A DNA stretch of 64,000 bases from UBA5066 sp048500275 (GTDB lineage: Bacteria > Acidobacteriota > Thermoanaerobaculia > UBA5066): NCBI GenBank assembly GCA_048500275.1, contig JASNYI010000001.1, positions 1,364,001-1,428,000 on the forward strand, read 5' to 3'. A model generated the notes under the pieces. The model saw only the letters and a list, made by a program, of their open reading frames with translations, was not told the origin of the DNA and ran no database searches. The position numbers and the translations under genes were made by a program. Below, piece by piece: positions 38,501 through 46,431 of the stretch. Each line of letters opens with the position of its first letter. Position 1 is the stretch's first letter.

Positions 38501-40729
38501 GTTGAAGTCCTCGTTGATCCCGCCCTGCAGGTAGCAGTTGTAGGCGGGGTTGCCCGAGCCGGCGAGGAGGGAGAAGTTCTGGATCCGGTCGCCGGCCGCG
38601 ATCGTGACGGGGCGCACCTCGGTCTGGTAGCCCTCGTACATCGAGATCACGGTGAACTCGTAGGTGAAGCCGTTGGGCAGCTCGGGGATCTCGTAGTACC
38701 CGTTCCACGGCGAGGTGTAGAGCGTCTGAACGAGGGTCCCGGCCTGCCGGACCTCGATCTTCGCCCAGAGCGGCCACTCGTGCTCGGCCGCGGTGACGTA
38801 GCCGTCGACCGCGTACGTGCCGACCGGCGTCAGCAGCAGGTCGGGAACGACCGTCGTGGCACCCTCCAGGACCTCCTGGGCGAGGACGGTGGCCGGGTCG
38901 AAGCCGAACTTCGACGCCGTCAGGTCATACGTGCCGACCGGCACGGTGATCTGGTAGAAGCCCGACGCGTTCGTCGTCGTCGAGTAGAGGCCGCCGATCT
39001 GCACCGTGGCGCCCGCGATCGCAGCGCCGCCGGCCGTGCTCTTCACGTAGCCCTCGAGGACTCCCGCCGGCCCCGCCGAGCAGGTCGAGAACTTCATGTT
39101 GCCGACCCAGGTGTCGAAGTCGAAGTTCCCGCTGGCGGCGACGTACTCCTGGGTGTACCAGAAGGTGCAGCCGTCCACCGGGTCGATCGTCATCATCGAG
39201 TAGTCGCCCCAGCGGTTGCCGCCGGACTGCGCTCCCGCTCCGACGACCATGACCTTCTCGTCGCCCATCTGGCCCAGCGGGTCGCCCGACAGGCGGCCCG
39301 TGTAGCGCACGGACGGGTAGATGGTCGTCGAGGACGCCGAGTAGCCCAGCATGACGTTGCCGTTGGTGTCCATCGCGATGGACGGCATCCAGCGGTGGAC
39401 GTCGTCGGCCGGCGCGTAGACGCCGTCCTGGCGCCGCGTCCAGCCCGCTCCCGAGTTCTGGAACTCGCCCCACCACACGCCGGCCCGGCCCGCGCCCGCC
39501 CCGACCGTCATGCTGGCGACGAGCGCCTGCGACGAGCCGAGGTTGCGGTAGGCGAGGCGGTGCATCAGGCGGAAGTCGATGTCGTCGACCTTCTGCGCCG
39601 AGGGCCCCTGCGGGACGCAGTCGCGCCCGCCGCAGTTCGCGCTCACGTCGGTGATGTCGATCGCGTAGTTCGGGTCGTTCGTCGCGCCGACGCCGAACGT
39701 CGAGTTGCCCGGGTTCGTCCAGTCGAGGACGAGCTCGGTGACCCACACCTGGTCAGCGGGCAGAGGCGGGCTGAACCAGGTCTTGTCCTGGAACTCCGCG
39801 ATGAACCCGGGGGCGCCGACCGGCGGGGCCATGTTGCCGTCCAGGTCGGCCGGAAGAGCGGAGTAGTGGAGATCACCGGACGTCTGGAAGTAGATGAAGG
39901 CGGCCGGAAGACCCGCCAGCATCTTGTCGCGCTCGAACGCGCCGGCCGTGATGCCCATGTAGGCCGTCAGCGACGAGTTGAAGTCGTTCGTCGTGATGTA
40001 GTAGCCGTCCGTCCAGACCCCGAGCTTGGGGTAGTCCGGGAAGCGGTTGTTCGGCCACGCGTACGCGTACCGGTACCAGGAGCCTGTCGGGTCCGACGTC
40101 TGCGACACCGCCACGCACTGGTAGAACGGCGCCGAGGCCGGAATCGCGAACTGACTCATCACCCAGCGCTCGGCGAGCGGGTCCCAGAGGGTGATCGGGT
40201 CACCGTCGTTGAAGTCCTGGCACGGGCCGCCGAAGCCGTCCCACAGGATGTCCCCCGGGGCCGCGACCGGGCCCGGCTGCGGCGGGAACACCTTGTTCCC
40301 GGCCTTGTCCCAGATGGCGAAGATCAGGTTGTTCCACTGGATGTAGTGGTCCTTCCCGATGTCCCCCTGGGTGTCGGGCGGCATGAGGCGGCCGCCGATG
40401 ATCGCCTGGTTCTCGTCGCTGCCGAGCCCCGGCCAGCCGGCGAGCGGGTCCGGCGTGTTCGGCACGCCAGGCATCGTCTGGACCTTCTCCGACGTGCCCG
40501 GGACTTCCTTGCGGATGGAGGTCGTCTTGTTCGGGACCTCGCGATTGGCGACGGGCTTGGCGGCCGGGATCGGGATGCTCCGCAGGGCCGGCGAGACGTC
40601 GACCTTGACCGGGTACAGCGCTTCGGCCCGGCCGTTCCTCTCGGGGAGCACCTCCGCCGACAGCGTACCGGCCAGCACCAGGCTGGCGATCGCCATCACG
40701 GACAGCAGACTCTTCTGGGTGATTCTCAC
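35510..40729 (-). CDS. Very large exported multidomain protein with C-terminal SLH repeats
   Basis: A 1739-residue protein with a signal peptide (SLLSVMAIASLVLAG). Residues ~95-525 form an uncharacterised domain with MPPDTQGDIGKDHYIQWNN, WDGFGGPCQDFNDGDPI, FYQCVAVSQTSDPTGSWYR and FPDYPKLGVWTDGYYITTN, reminiscent of a beta-propeller. Next come two carboxypeptidase-regulatory-like domains (GATVQIGG...NASGFYQITVPVGTYDL), two jelly-roll domains of choice-of-anchor-J style (EDFNGAFPPLGW; ETFDGTTFPPTGW), another regulatory-like domain, and a DUF4394-like repeat region (LYAINYDTNALATI, LYTVDPASGHATVIG). Three SLH repeats (about 1560-1730) with paired cysteines end it. No catalytic site is seen. It is probably a structural surface or S-layer-associated protein; two hairpins follow the stop. 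Confidence 0.88.
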   Translation of the reverse strand: MRITQKSLLSVMAIASLVLAGTLSAEVLPERNGRAEALYPVKVDVSPALRSIPIPAAKPVANREVPNKTTSIRKEVPGTSEKVQTMPGVPNTPDPLAGWPGLGSDENQAIIGGRLMPPDTQGDIGKDHYIQWNNLIFAIWDKAGNKVFPPQPGPVAAPGDILWDGFGGPCQDFNDGDPITLWDPLAERWVMSQFAIPASAPFYQCVAVSQTSDPTGSWYRYAYAWPNNRFPDYPKLGVWTDGYYITTNDFNSSLTAYMGITAGAFERDKMLAGLPAAFIYFQTSGDLHYSALPADLDGNMAPPVGAPGFIAEFQDKTWFSPPLPADQVWVTELVLDWTNPGNSTFGVGATNDPNYAIDITDVSANCGGRDCVPQGPSAQKVDDIDFRLMHRLAYRNLGSSQALVASMTVGAGAGRAGVWWGEFQNSGAGWTRRQDGVYAPADDVHRWMPSIAMDTNGNVMLGYSASSTTIYPSVRYTGRLSGDPLGQMGDEKVMVVGAGAQSGGNRWGDYSMMTIDPVDGCTFWYTQEYVAASGNFDFDTWVGNMKFSTCSAGPAGVLEGYVKSTAGGAAIAGATVQIGGLYSTTTNASGFYQITVPVGTYDLTASKFGFDPATVLAQEVLEGATTVVPDLLLTPVGTYAVDGYVTAAEHEWPLWAKIEVRQAGTLVQTLYTSPWNGYYEIPELPNGFTYEFTVISMYEGYQTEVRPVTIAAGDRIQNFSLLAGSGNPAYNCYLQGGINEDFNGAFPPLGWTVKNFASNPNNLWKRNDQWGRANLTGGTGFSAAADSDLAGNGSGPFNTELWSPPIQMPASPRNLVFRSAYTQFTGQTGTLEVSTNGGNSWTTLITITTTSSGNRTVDMTAYAGQTIVLKWKFVSPNWAYHWQIDDVRTETIPPPPPPPLLSETFDGTTFPPTGWSAVNADGAGTAWARTTTTVHSGAGAAWHNYSAAGMQDGWLIAPSIAVPAGGASLTFWEYTSFPTFYYKHSLWACTATCGAPPTNFTEIAAFPAPVASYRQQTVNLAAYAGGNVTLAWRYEGNDADAWRIDTILVPSAPPPPVQVDTPTLLCDAVGGSLVAGFVTDANTAAGVSGAQVVRDLGGLANSMPATGNLPAGFYYMFSPALPTTGPSTRTFTASKTGYGDVAHAVNLVPDTVNRLDFALPSASLSLGGWPFVIDGRLTPDGAPAWDKTDAFSFLNSGGLPAEVSMNVLPVVQTWLRKYPTFTPAAPTGPTKHSIGRAPTAPVLSAAKKYPGLAGSLAGVPAYGVDVYPGGNFVSWADASVPGTWNVVAPAATYFAGDFLNGDFTTLYAINYDTNALATINTATGAATVIGAATPNAGESWSGLTGAPGGILYGSATTCSASTLYTVDPASGHATVIGPITNGACIIDIAANAAGEIYGVDIVSDSLVQIDPATGAGTVVGPLGVNANYAQGLDFDEVTGTLYWAAYSASGELRTIDLATGNSFLIGAFPGGAEVDAFAIATGGGGGGLPWLTLTPTEGTVPAAGQLDIDAEFFPEGVNPAHFGLFRAVIKSTNDTPAALPDIPVFFTKAFWDVPRGHWADAHIHALAGVRVTRGCGGGNFCPENTLTRAEMAVTVVRAMYGPDYAPPPAIGIFADVEISDTNTTADYIEQLYNDGVVNGCAVGPPLLYCPNDIVNRAQMAKFLALAFELPILPPTGYFTDVIGVHEWAAPYAEALFEAGITLGCGPNIYCPGNNITRAELAVMLVRGLGLDMYTHPAAP

Positions 40730-40894
40730 TGTTCCTCCTCTCCTACCTTTCTCGCGAGCTGATAAGGACTCCGGGGGTGGTCGTTCCGGGGCGGATGACG
40801 TTCCGAACTCGAACTGGGGGCGGAGACCTGCCCTGTATGAGAAACCTCATCGGCGCTCCGGACGCGCCGGGGACACGAAGCAGGGGCACGGACC

Positions 40895-41974
40895 TCATCG
40901 CCCATCTCCCGCCGGCTTCACTGCCGGAGAGAACTCCGCGGCTTCGCCAGAGCCCTCGGGCCCGAGCGAGAGGATCGACTGGATCACCCTCTCCAGCGCC
41001 GCCTGCTGCCTGGAGTCCTTCGCGGGGTCCATCCCGACGAACGCCCGCGCCTGGACCGACCGTGCCCGGCCCAGCACCCTGACGTTCAGGTCGACGTACC
41101 GCGCCCGGTAGAGGTTCACGGGGAAGCCCTCGAGACCCGACTCGGCCAGCGAGGTCACCAGCGACCGGAGGCGCTCGCCGGTGGCCGGGACGGGCACGGC
41201 CACGCCGGCGCTTCCCGGGGCCTGTTCCGTCCACGTCACGACGCCGCCGTCGAGGACGACGAGGACGCCCTCCATGGCCTTCTCCGCCGCGCCCGCGGCG
41301 ACCGGCGGAAGGTTGAGAACGAGCTGCAGGGTCTCGAGGGCCAGCTTCCCATCGGCGATCTTCCGGAGACCGTCGGTCAGGCTGGACGCGCCCGTTCCCT
41401 TGCTCGCCTTCTTCTCGCACAGGCCGAAAAGCTCCGTGACGAGGGCCTCCAGCGCAGGCAACGTCCAGACCCGGTCGTTCTGGGCGACGATCCGCTCCAG
41501 CTCGCCCACCCGGACGGCGACCGCCCGGACGATGACGGGCGCGTTCGGCCTTGGCTCGACACTCTTCTCCGGTCTCGGCCGCTCCGGCATCTCGAACAGG
41601 CCGGCGGCGAGGGTCCTTCTCAGCAGCTCCTTGTGCTCGTCGGGCGCGAGGACGAACTGCTTCTCCTGGTTCCAGACCCCGACCCCCGAGCCGTAGACGA
41701 CGAGGCCCCGGCGGTTCGGCCGGCCGCCCACGACCTCGAGCCGCACCTCGGAGAGAGGCCGCTGGCCCGCCAGGACCTCTTCGACCTTCTTCTTCAGCGT
41801 CGTGGCGAGCTCGTCCGCACGCGCCGCGCCGTTGGCCAGAGAGAACAGGGCAAGAAGGACCGCGACGACCAGACCTTTCCCGGGCCGGAACCGGCCGGAT
41901 ATCGACGAGAGCGCGGCGCGCCCGCTCGGCAGGCTCGTCATCGCGGCGCGTGCGGTCGCGGGCCGGACGGGCAT
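40895..41974 (-). CDS. Exported protein of unknown function
   Basis: A 359-residue protein I do not recognise. It has a long charged N-terminus and then a hydrophobic segment GLVVAVLLALFSLANGAARA typical of a signal peptide or anchor, so the start may be the ATG at 41974 or the internal ATG at 41941. The rest is soluble with alternating strand and helix pattern; no metal or catalytic motif stands out. Strong segments are SEVRLEVVGGRPNRRGLVVYG and TLPALEALVTELFGLCEKK. It is upstream of the big SLH protein on the same strand, separated by 165 bases. Confidence 0.7.
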   Translation of the reverse strand: MPVRPATARAAMTSLPSGRAALSSISGRFRPGKGLVVAVLLALFSLANGAARADELATTLKKKVEEVLAGQRPLSEVRLEVVGGRPNRRGLVVYGSGVGVWNQEKQFVLAPDEHKELLRRTLAAGLFEMPERPRPEKSVEPRPNAPVIVRAVAVRVGELERIVAQNDRVWTLPALEALVTELFGLCEKKASKGTGASSLTDGLRKIADGKLALETLQLVLNLPPVAAGAAEKAMEGVLVVLDGGVVTWTEQAPGSAGVAVPVPATGERLRSLVTSLAESGLEGFPVNLYRARYVDLNVRVLGRARSVQARAFVGMDPAKDSRQQAALERVIQSILSLGPEGSGEAAEFSPAVKPAGDGR

Positions 41975-42280
41975 CGACCGACGCTCCCGCCTGACGTTGC
42001 CGGCCTCGATCTCTGGATTCGGCAGGACTCTCTCCCCTCGGGCCTACCGGAGTACCGGGAAGCCGTTATCCGCCCGGGCGACGGCAGACGGACCCTCATG
42101 GCCAACGCCATCTCCCGACCCGGAACCCCTTGCTGACTGGATCACCGGGGGAAAGTATTCCCCTATCGCGGACCCCGTCAAGCACGATCGCTTCCTCGAC
42201 CGCAGATTCCTGCGGGAGGGTTCCGCCGGGGGCCTCGAGGCCCTCCGCGACGCAGCCTGCGACCGGGTCTCCCGGGAGCC
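41975..42280. other. 306-base gap without a gene
   Basis: Between the stop of the ABC transporter ATPase and the start of the unknown exported protein. I see no convincing ORF or RNA gene. A small imperfect hairpin (GGGGAA...TTCCCC type, around 42152-42168) has no U-tract. It probably holds the promoter of the 40895-41974 gene. Confidence 0.4.
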
Positions 42281-43111
42281 TCAGCCCTTTTCCGGCCTCT
42301 CCCGGTCCGGGATCCGCCGCGGCGGCGCGCCCGCGCCGTTCCTCGCCCACTCGCGGTACCGCTCGCAGACGTCCCCCGGTTCGCCGTCGGCCACGACCTC
42401 GCCGTCGAGGAGCCAGATCGCCCGGTGGCAGGTCTTCTCCACCACCGGGAGCGAATGGCTGACGAGGAAGAACGTCTTTCCCCTCTCACGGAAGCCGGCC
42501 ATCCGCTCCTGGCACTGCGCGACGAAACGCTCGTCGCCCACGGCGAGCATCTCGTCGACGAGGAGGATGTCGGGGTCGACGTCGGTCGCCGTCGCGAAGG
42601 CGAGGCGCGCCGACATCCCGGTGGAGTACGTCCTCACCGGCGCGTCGAGGAAGCCCTCGATTCCCGCGAACGCCGCGATCGCGCCCATCCGTGCTTCCAT
42701 CTCGGCCCGCGACCGGCCGAGGAGCGTCCCCTGCAGGACGACGTTCTCGCGCCCCGAGAGCTCCGAGTGGAAGCCGATGCCGAGCTGCAGGAGCGGCGCC
42801 ACCCGGCCGCGGACGACGACCCGCCCCTCGGTGGGCCGGCAGACCCGCGCGATGACCTTCATCATCGTGCTCTTGCCGGCCCCGTTCGGGCCGATCACTC
42901 CGACGCGGTCCCCGTGGGCCACGCTCAGAGTGACACCCCGGAGAGCCACCAGCTCGTCGTGCTCGATCCGCCCCTGGAGCCTTCGGATCGCGTACTCCTT
43001 GATGGACGACACGACCTCCTTCGGCACCCGGTAGCGGACGGTGACCGCTTCGAGCCGGATGGCCGGCGGAACCTCCGCGGCCTCCGGCAACTCGGGCGCT
43101 TCAGGCGCCAC
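42281..43111 (-). CDS. Polysaccharide ABC exporter, ATP-binding subunit (Wzt/TagH type)
   Basis: A 276-residue ATPase. Walker A is GPNGAGKST, the signature is YSTGMSARLAFA (the relaxed version typical of polysaccharide exporters, in place of LSGGQ), Walker B is DILLVDEMLAVGD, and the switch histidine is in LVSHSL. An N-terminal helix before VALRGVTLSV (VSSIKEYAIRRLQGRIEHDE) is characteristic of O-antigen and teichoic-acid exporters. The protein ends soon after the nucleotide-binding domain, so it lacks the carbohydrate-binding domain found in E. coli O9a Wzt. The GTG start overlaps the permease gene by 11 bases. Together with the permease it would flip a lipid-linked glycan across the cytoplasmic membrane. 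Confidence 0.93.
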   Translation of the reverse strand: MAPEAPELPEAAEVPPAIRLEAVTVRYRVPKEVVSSIKEYAIRRLQGRIEHDELVALRGVTLSVAHGDRVGVIGPNGAGKSTMMKVIARVCRPTEGRVVVRGRVAPLLQLGIGFHSELSGRENVVLQGTLLGRSRAEMEARMGAIAAFAGIEGFLDAPVRTYSTGMSARLAFATATDVDPDILLVDEMLAVGDERFVAQCQERMAGFRERGKTFFLVSHSLPVVEKTCHRAIWLLDGEVVADGEPGDVCERYREWARNGAGAPPRRIPDRERPEKG

Positions 43112-43955
43112 GCCCGTACTCCTCGATCTTCGACGCGTAGAACGCCCACCCGAGAGCCAGCGAAGCCACCGCCACGACGACCGCGAATGCGAGGGTGTTC
43201 CTCCCCGGCAGCCAGCCGTCGTAGATGGGGGCGCGGAAGACCTCGACGAGGTAGGTCATCGGGTTGAAGCGGACGAGCCACCGGTAGCTCTCGGGGACGA
43301 GCGACGGCACGTAGACGATGGGCGTCAGGAAGAACCAGGGCGTCAGGAGAGTGGTGTAGGTGTCGCGCACGTCGACGAACCGCGACGCGAGCGTGAAGAT
43401 GACGAGGCCGACCCCCGTGCAGAACATCGCGCCCAGGACCACCGCCACCGGAAGGAAGAGCCAGGTCGCGTGGAACGGGTGCCCCATCACGACGACGATC
43501 AGGACGAGCGGGACGAGCGAGAAGGCGAGGTTCACGAGGCCGACGCCGACCGCGGCCACCACGAAGACCGAGCGGGGGACGTAGATGCGCCGGGTCGTCT
43601 CCGCCGCGTCGACCGAGAGGGACGCCGCGTGGCCCGTCGACTGGGCGAAGAAGTTCCAGAAGAGCATCCCGCCGAGGAAGTAGACCGGGAAGTTCACGAT
43701 TCCCTGCCGGAGGATCACCGAGAAGACGACGGTCAGGGCGACCATGTTGAGGAGGGGGTTGAGCATCGTCCACGCCACGCCGAGGACCGACCTCTTGTAC
43801 CTCACCTTGACGTCGCGGGAGATCAGCTCGCGGACGAGGTGGCGGTACTCCCAGAGCGCCCGCGCCTCTGAGAAGAACGGGATCCCGGTGCGGGCAGAGT
43901 CGTAGACGGGTACGCCGGCGGGAGGGGCGAGGGGGAGGCGGGGGTCGCTCTTCAT
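43101..43955 (-). CDS. Polysaccharide ABC exporter, permease subunit (Wzm/TagG type)
   Basis: A 284-residue integral membrane protein with about six helices and the ABC-2 polysaccharide signature: REL ISRDVKVRYKRSVLG before the first helix, LNMVALTVVFSVIL, NFPVYFLGGMLFWNFF, and PWFFLTPIVY and RFNPMTYLVEVFRAPIYDG near the C-terminus. It forms the export channel with the overlapping downstream ATPase. The ATG at 43955 is about 60 bases from the divergent start at 44019, so the exporter and the glycosyltransferase operon share a control region. Confidence 0.93.
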   Translation of the reverse strand: MKSDPRLPLAPPAGVPVYDSARTGIPFFSEARALWEYRHLVRELISRDVKVRYKRSVLGVAWTMLNPLLNMVALTVVFSVILRQGIVNFPVYFLGGMLFWNFFAQSTGHAASLSVDAAETTRRIYVPRSVFVVAAVGVGLVNLAFSLVPLVLIVVVMGHPFHATWLFLPVAVVLGAMFCTGVGLVIFTLASRFVDVRDTYTTLLTPWFFLTPIVYVPSLVPESYRWLVRFNPMTYLVEVFRAPIYDGWLPGRNTLAFAVVVAVASLALGWAFYASKIEEYGRGA

Positions 43956-44001
43956 TCGATTCGGCGGGTGGGCTTCCGGGCGCCGCGGGGGAGCCTGTGT
44001 C

Positions 44002-44018
44002 TACGATAATCTCACGCC
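44002..44018 (+). promoter_or_regulatory. Possible -10 element of a leaderless start
   Basis: TACGATAAT at 44002-44010 resembles a sigma-70 -10 box and stands out in this GC-rich DNA. The GTG at 44019 begins eight bases later, where transcription would start, and there is no Shine-Dalgarno sequence. A -35 box is not obvious. Confidence 0.3.
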
Positions 44019-44303
44019 GTGATCGACGACGTGCAGCGGGCGACCGCTTCGCCCGAAGCGGGTCGGCGTGAGAGAGAGCGGCTCGAGGCGCTCGAGCACG
44101 AGCTCGAGCTGGGCCGCGAGATCCGCAGGAGGCTCGACGGGGAGATCCGCCGCCTCGGCGCGCGGGTCGGGGCCGTCGAGGCCGAGGCAGCCCACCTTCG
44201 AGGCGTCCTCGCCGAGCGCGAGAGGTACATCGGCGCCATCGAGCGCTCGCGCGTCTGGAGGGCCGCCCAGGCGCTGCGCCGGCTCGTCGGGAGGGCCTGG
44301 TGA
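44019..44303 (+). CDS. Small coiled-coil protein upstream of glycosyltransferases
   Basis: A 94-residue, almost wholly helical, charged protein. Heptad patterns run from ~18 to 75 (RERERLEALEHELELGREI, RRLGARVGAVEAEAAHL), then SRVWRAAQALRRLVGRAW at the end. This coiled coil plus SRxWR tail also occurs inside the glycosyltransferase at 26931-28784 (TRAWRLANLYWR) and the fusion at 31085-33790 (SRGVRLVLGYW). I infer it is a free-standing version of that accessory segment. The GTG start may be leaderless. The stop overlaps the next gene as GTGA. It is not a known named family to me. Confidence 0.65.
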   Translation: MIDDVQRATASPEAGRRERERLEALEHELELGREIRRRLDGEIRRLGARVGAVEAEAAHLRGVLAERERYIGAIERSRVWRAAQALRRLVGRAW

Positions 44304-44545
44304 CGGGGCCTGGCGAAGCCGGCGACCCGGCCGCGGCTCTCCGCGACCTGAGGCGCCGCCTCGTCGTCCTCGCGCGACTCCTCCCGGTCGAGCACCTCCG
44401 CCTTCTCGACGCCGACCTCGACGACCTCGAGGCCGAGGTCGCGGGCGCCTGTCTCGTGCAGGGGCTCTCCGACTCCGTCGAGTTCGTCCCGTGCGACGTC
44501 GAGACGGCCCTGCGCGAGGTCTGGGCGCGGGCGCAGGCCGGATGA
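44300..44545 (+). CDS. Small acidic helical protein of unknown function
   Basis: An 81-residue protein, mostly leucine-rich amphipathic helices (ALRDLRRRLVVLARLLPVE, RLLDADLDDLEAEVAGA), ending with VEFVPCDVETALREVWARA. The start codon GTG overlaps the preceding stop and the stop overlaps the ATG of the glycosyltransferase (ATGA), so it lies in a tightly coupled chain. Codon usage is like its neighbours (G or C in the third position). No family recognised; it could be a small partner of the glycosyltransferase. Confidence 0.55.
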   Translation: MTGPGEAGDPAAALRDLRRRLVVLARLLPVEHLRLLDADLDDLEAEVAGACLVQGLSDSVEFVPCDVETALREVWARAQAG

Positions 44546-46431
44546 GCGCCGCCCCCGAACGCGCGGCCGAGGTGCCCCCGCTCGCGCGCCCCGTCACCGT
44601 CGTCGTCCTCTGCTGGAACCGCTGGGACCTCACCCGGCGCTGCCTCGACTCGCTCCGCGCCCACACCGACCTCGACCGCGCCGAGGTCCTCGTCGTCGAC
44701 AACGGCTCGACCGACGAGACGCCCGAGGCGCTCACCGCCTACCCGTGGGTCCGCACGCTCAGAAACCCCGCGAACCTCGGCTTCGTCCGCGGCAACAACG
44801 CCGGCCTCGCCGCGACGCCCCCCGGCTCCGACGTCGTCCTCCTCAACAACGACGTCCTCGTCGAGCAGCACGACTGGCTCGAGCGCCTCCAGGAGTGCGC
44901 CCTCTCGGCGCCCGACGCCGGCGTCGTCGGCTGCCGCCTCACGATGCCCGACGGGCGGCTCCTCCACGCCGGCACCTACGTCCTGCCCGACACCCTCTGG
45001 GGCCAGCAGATCGGCGCCGGCGAGACCGAGGTGGGCCAGTACGCCGCGGACCGCACCGTCGAGGGGATCGTCTTCGCCTGCGCCTACCTCCGGCGCGAGC
45101 TGATCGAGAAGATCGGCGGCCTCTCGGAGGATTTCGAGTCGTACTTCGAGGACACCGACTACTGCCTCCGCGCGCGCGACGCGGGCTTCCGCACCGTCTG
45201 CTGCGGCTCGGTGACGCTCGTCCACGACGAGCACGGCTCGACGAACGGCGACCCCGCCTTCTTCGACGGCCTCTTCAAGACGAGCCGGAAGGTCTTCGAG
45301 CGGAAGTGGAAGGCCCGCCTCGAGGAGCGCTACACGCGCTCCCTCTCCTGGCAGTCGATCCTCAACTTCCCCACCGGCTACGCCATGAGCAGCCGCGAGC
45401 TGCTCCGGGCGCTCGACGCCGAGGGGGTTCGCGCCGCCTACTCCTACGTCTACGGCCCCGGCTCGCCGTTCCCGCCCCTCGAGCCCGAGAACAGCGGCGA
45501 CTACCTCCTGAACGTCCTCTCGGCCCGCCCGCCCGACCGCCGCAACGGCCTCACCGTCGTCTACGCCCAGGGCGACGTCTTCGAGCGCGGCCGCGGGCGC
45601 CGCCGGATCGGCTACACGATGCTCGAGGTCGACGGCTTCCCGCGCGAGTGGGTGCGGCAGTCGAACCTCATGGACGAGGTCTGGGTGCCGAGCCGCTTCA
45701 ACCGCGAGGGGCTCCTCTCGTGCGGCGTGACGCGCCCCGTCCACGTCATGCCCCTCGGCGTCGACGTCGACCACTTCCACCCCGGCATCAAGGCCGTCCC
45801 GAACCCCCGCGGCGACTTCGTCTTCCTCGCGAGCTTCGAGTGGGGCGAGAGGAAGCAGCCCGAGCTCCTCCTCACGGCGTTCAACCGCGTCTTCCGCGCG
45901 AAGGAGCCCGTCCTCCTACTCTGCAAGGTGATGAACCGCGACCCGGGCGTGCGCCTGCCCGAGCTCGTCTCGCGCCTCCGCCTCTCGCCGTCGGGCGGGC
46001 GCGTCGAGTTCCTCCACAACCGCGAGCTCCCCTACCACCAGCTCGGCGTCCTCTACCGCTCCGCCGACTGCTACGTCTCCGCCGGCCGCGGCGAAGGGTG
46101 GGACATGCCGCTCATGGAGGCGATGGCCTGCGGCCTCCCCTCGATCGCGACGGACTGGGGAGCGCACACCGAGTTCGTCCACGACGGCATCTCCTACCCC
46201 CTCCGCGTGAAGGGCACCGTGAAGGCCGTCGCCAAGTGCCCCTACTACGCCGGCTTCTCCTGGGCCGACCCCGACCCCGACCACCTCGCGCACCTCCTCC
46301 GGCACGTCTACGACAACCGCGACGAAGCGGCCGCGAAGGGTCGCGCGGCGGCCGCGGAGATGAGGGAGAGGTGGACCTGGGGGCACGCGGCGCGGCGGAT
46401 CGTGGAGAGGATGGGAGACGAGGGAGCTTGA
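44542..46431 (+). CDS. Bifunctional glycosyltransferase, GT2-GT4 fusion
   Basis: A 629-residue protein. GT2 domain (about 15-265): VTVVVLCWNRWDLTRRCL, VLVVDNGSTDETPEAL, NLGFVRGNNAGLA, VVLLNNDVLVEQHDWL, YFEDTDYCLRARDAGF and LVHDEHGS. GT4 domain (about 285-625): a TYxxLE-like IGYTMLEVDGFPREWV, VWVPSRFNREG, VHVMPLGVDVDHFHPG, FVFLASFEWGERKQPELLL, SAGRGEGWDMPLMEAMACGLPSIATD. Fusions of this order add two sugars in succession. The ATG overlaps the upstream small gene and the TGA overlaps a TTG start of the next gene. It differs clearly in sequence from the fusion at 14917-17067. Confidence 0.9.
   Translation: MSAAPERAAEVPPLARPVTVVVLCWNRWDLTRRCLDSLRAHTDLDRAEVLVVDNGSTDETPEALTAYPWVRTLRNPANLGFVRGNNAGLAATPPGSDVVLLNNDVLVEQHDWLERLQECALSAPDAGVVGCRLTMPDGRLLHAGTYVLPDTLWGQQIGAGETEVGQYAADRTVEGIVFACAYLRRELIEKIGGLSEDFESYFEDTDYCLRARDAGFRTVCCGSVTLVHDEHGSTNGDPAFFDGLFKTSRKVFERKWKARLEERYTRSLSWQSILNFPTGYAMSSRELLRALDAEGVRAAYSYVYGPGSPFPPLEPENSGDYLLNVLSARPPDRRNGLTVVYAQGDVFERGRGRRRIGYTMLEVDGFPREWVRQSNLMDEVWVPSRFNREGLLSCGVTRPVHVMPLGVDVDHFHPGIKAVPNPRGDFVFLASFEWGERKQPELLLTAFNRVFRAKEPVLLLCKVMNRDPGVRLPELVSRLRLSPSGGRVEFLHNRELPYHQLGVLYRSADCYVSAGRGEGWDMPLMEAMACGLPSIATDWGAHTEFVHDGISYPLRVKGTVKAVAKCPYYAGFSWADPDPDHLAHLLRHVYDNRDEAAAKGRAAAAEMRERWTWGHAARRIVERMGDEGA

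Noticed and set aside
35504..40762. A 1752-codon plus-strand open frame opposite the giant SLH protein
   Set aside because: It mirrors the coding frame of the SLH protein; composition is dominated by Arg, Val, Gly and Asp with no motif.
42152..42168. A small GGGGAA/TTCCCC hairpin as a terminator after the ABC transporter ATPase
   Set aside because: The stem is short and imperfect and no U-tract follows on either strand.
44068..44541. An N-terminal extension of the GT2-GT4 fusion through the two small genes
   Set aside because: The extended frame is low-complexity Arg/Pro/Ser, whereas the frames of the two small genes show heptads and exact start/stop overlaps.
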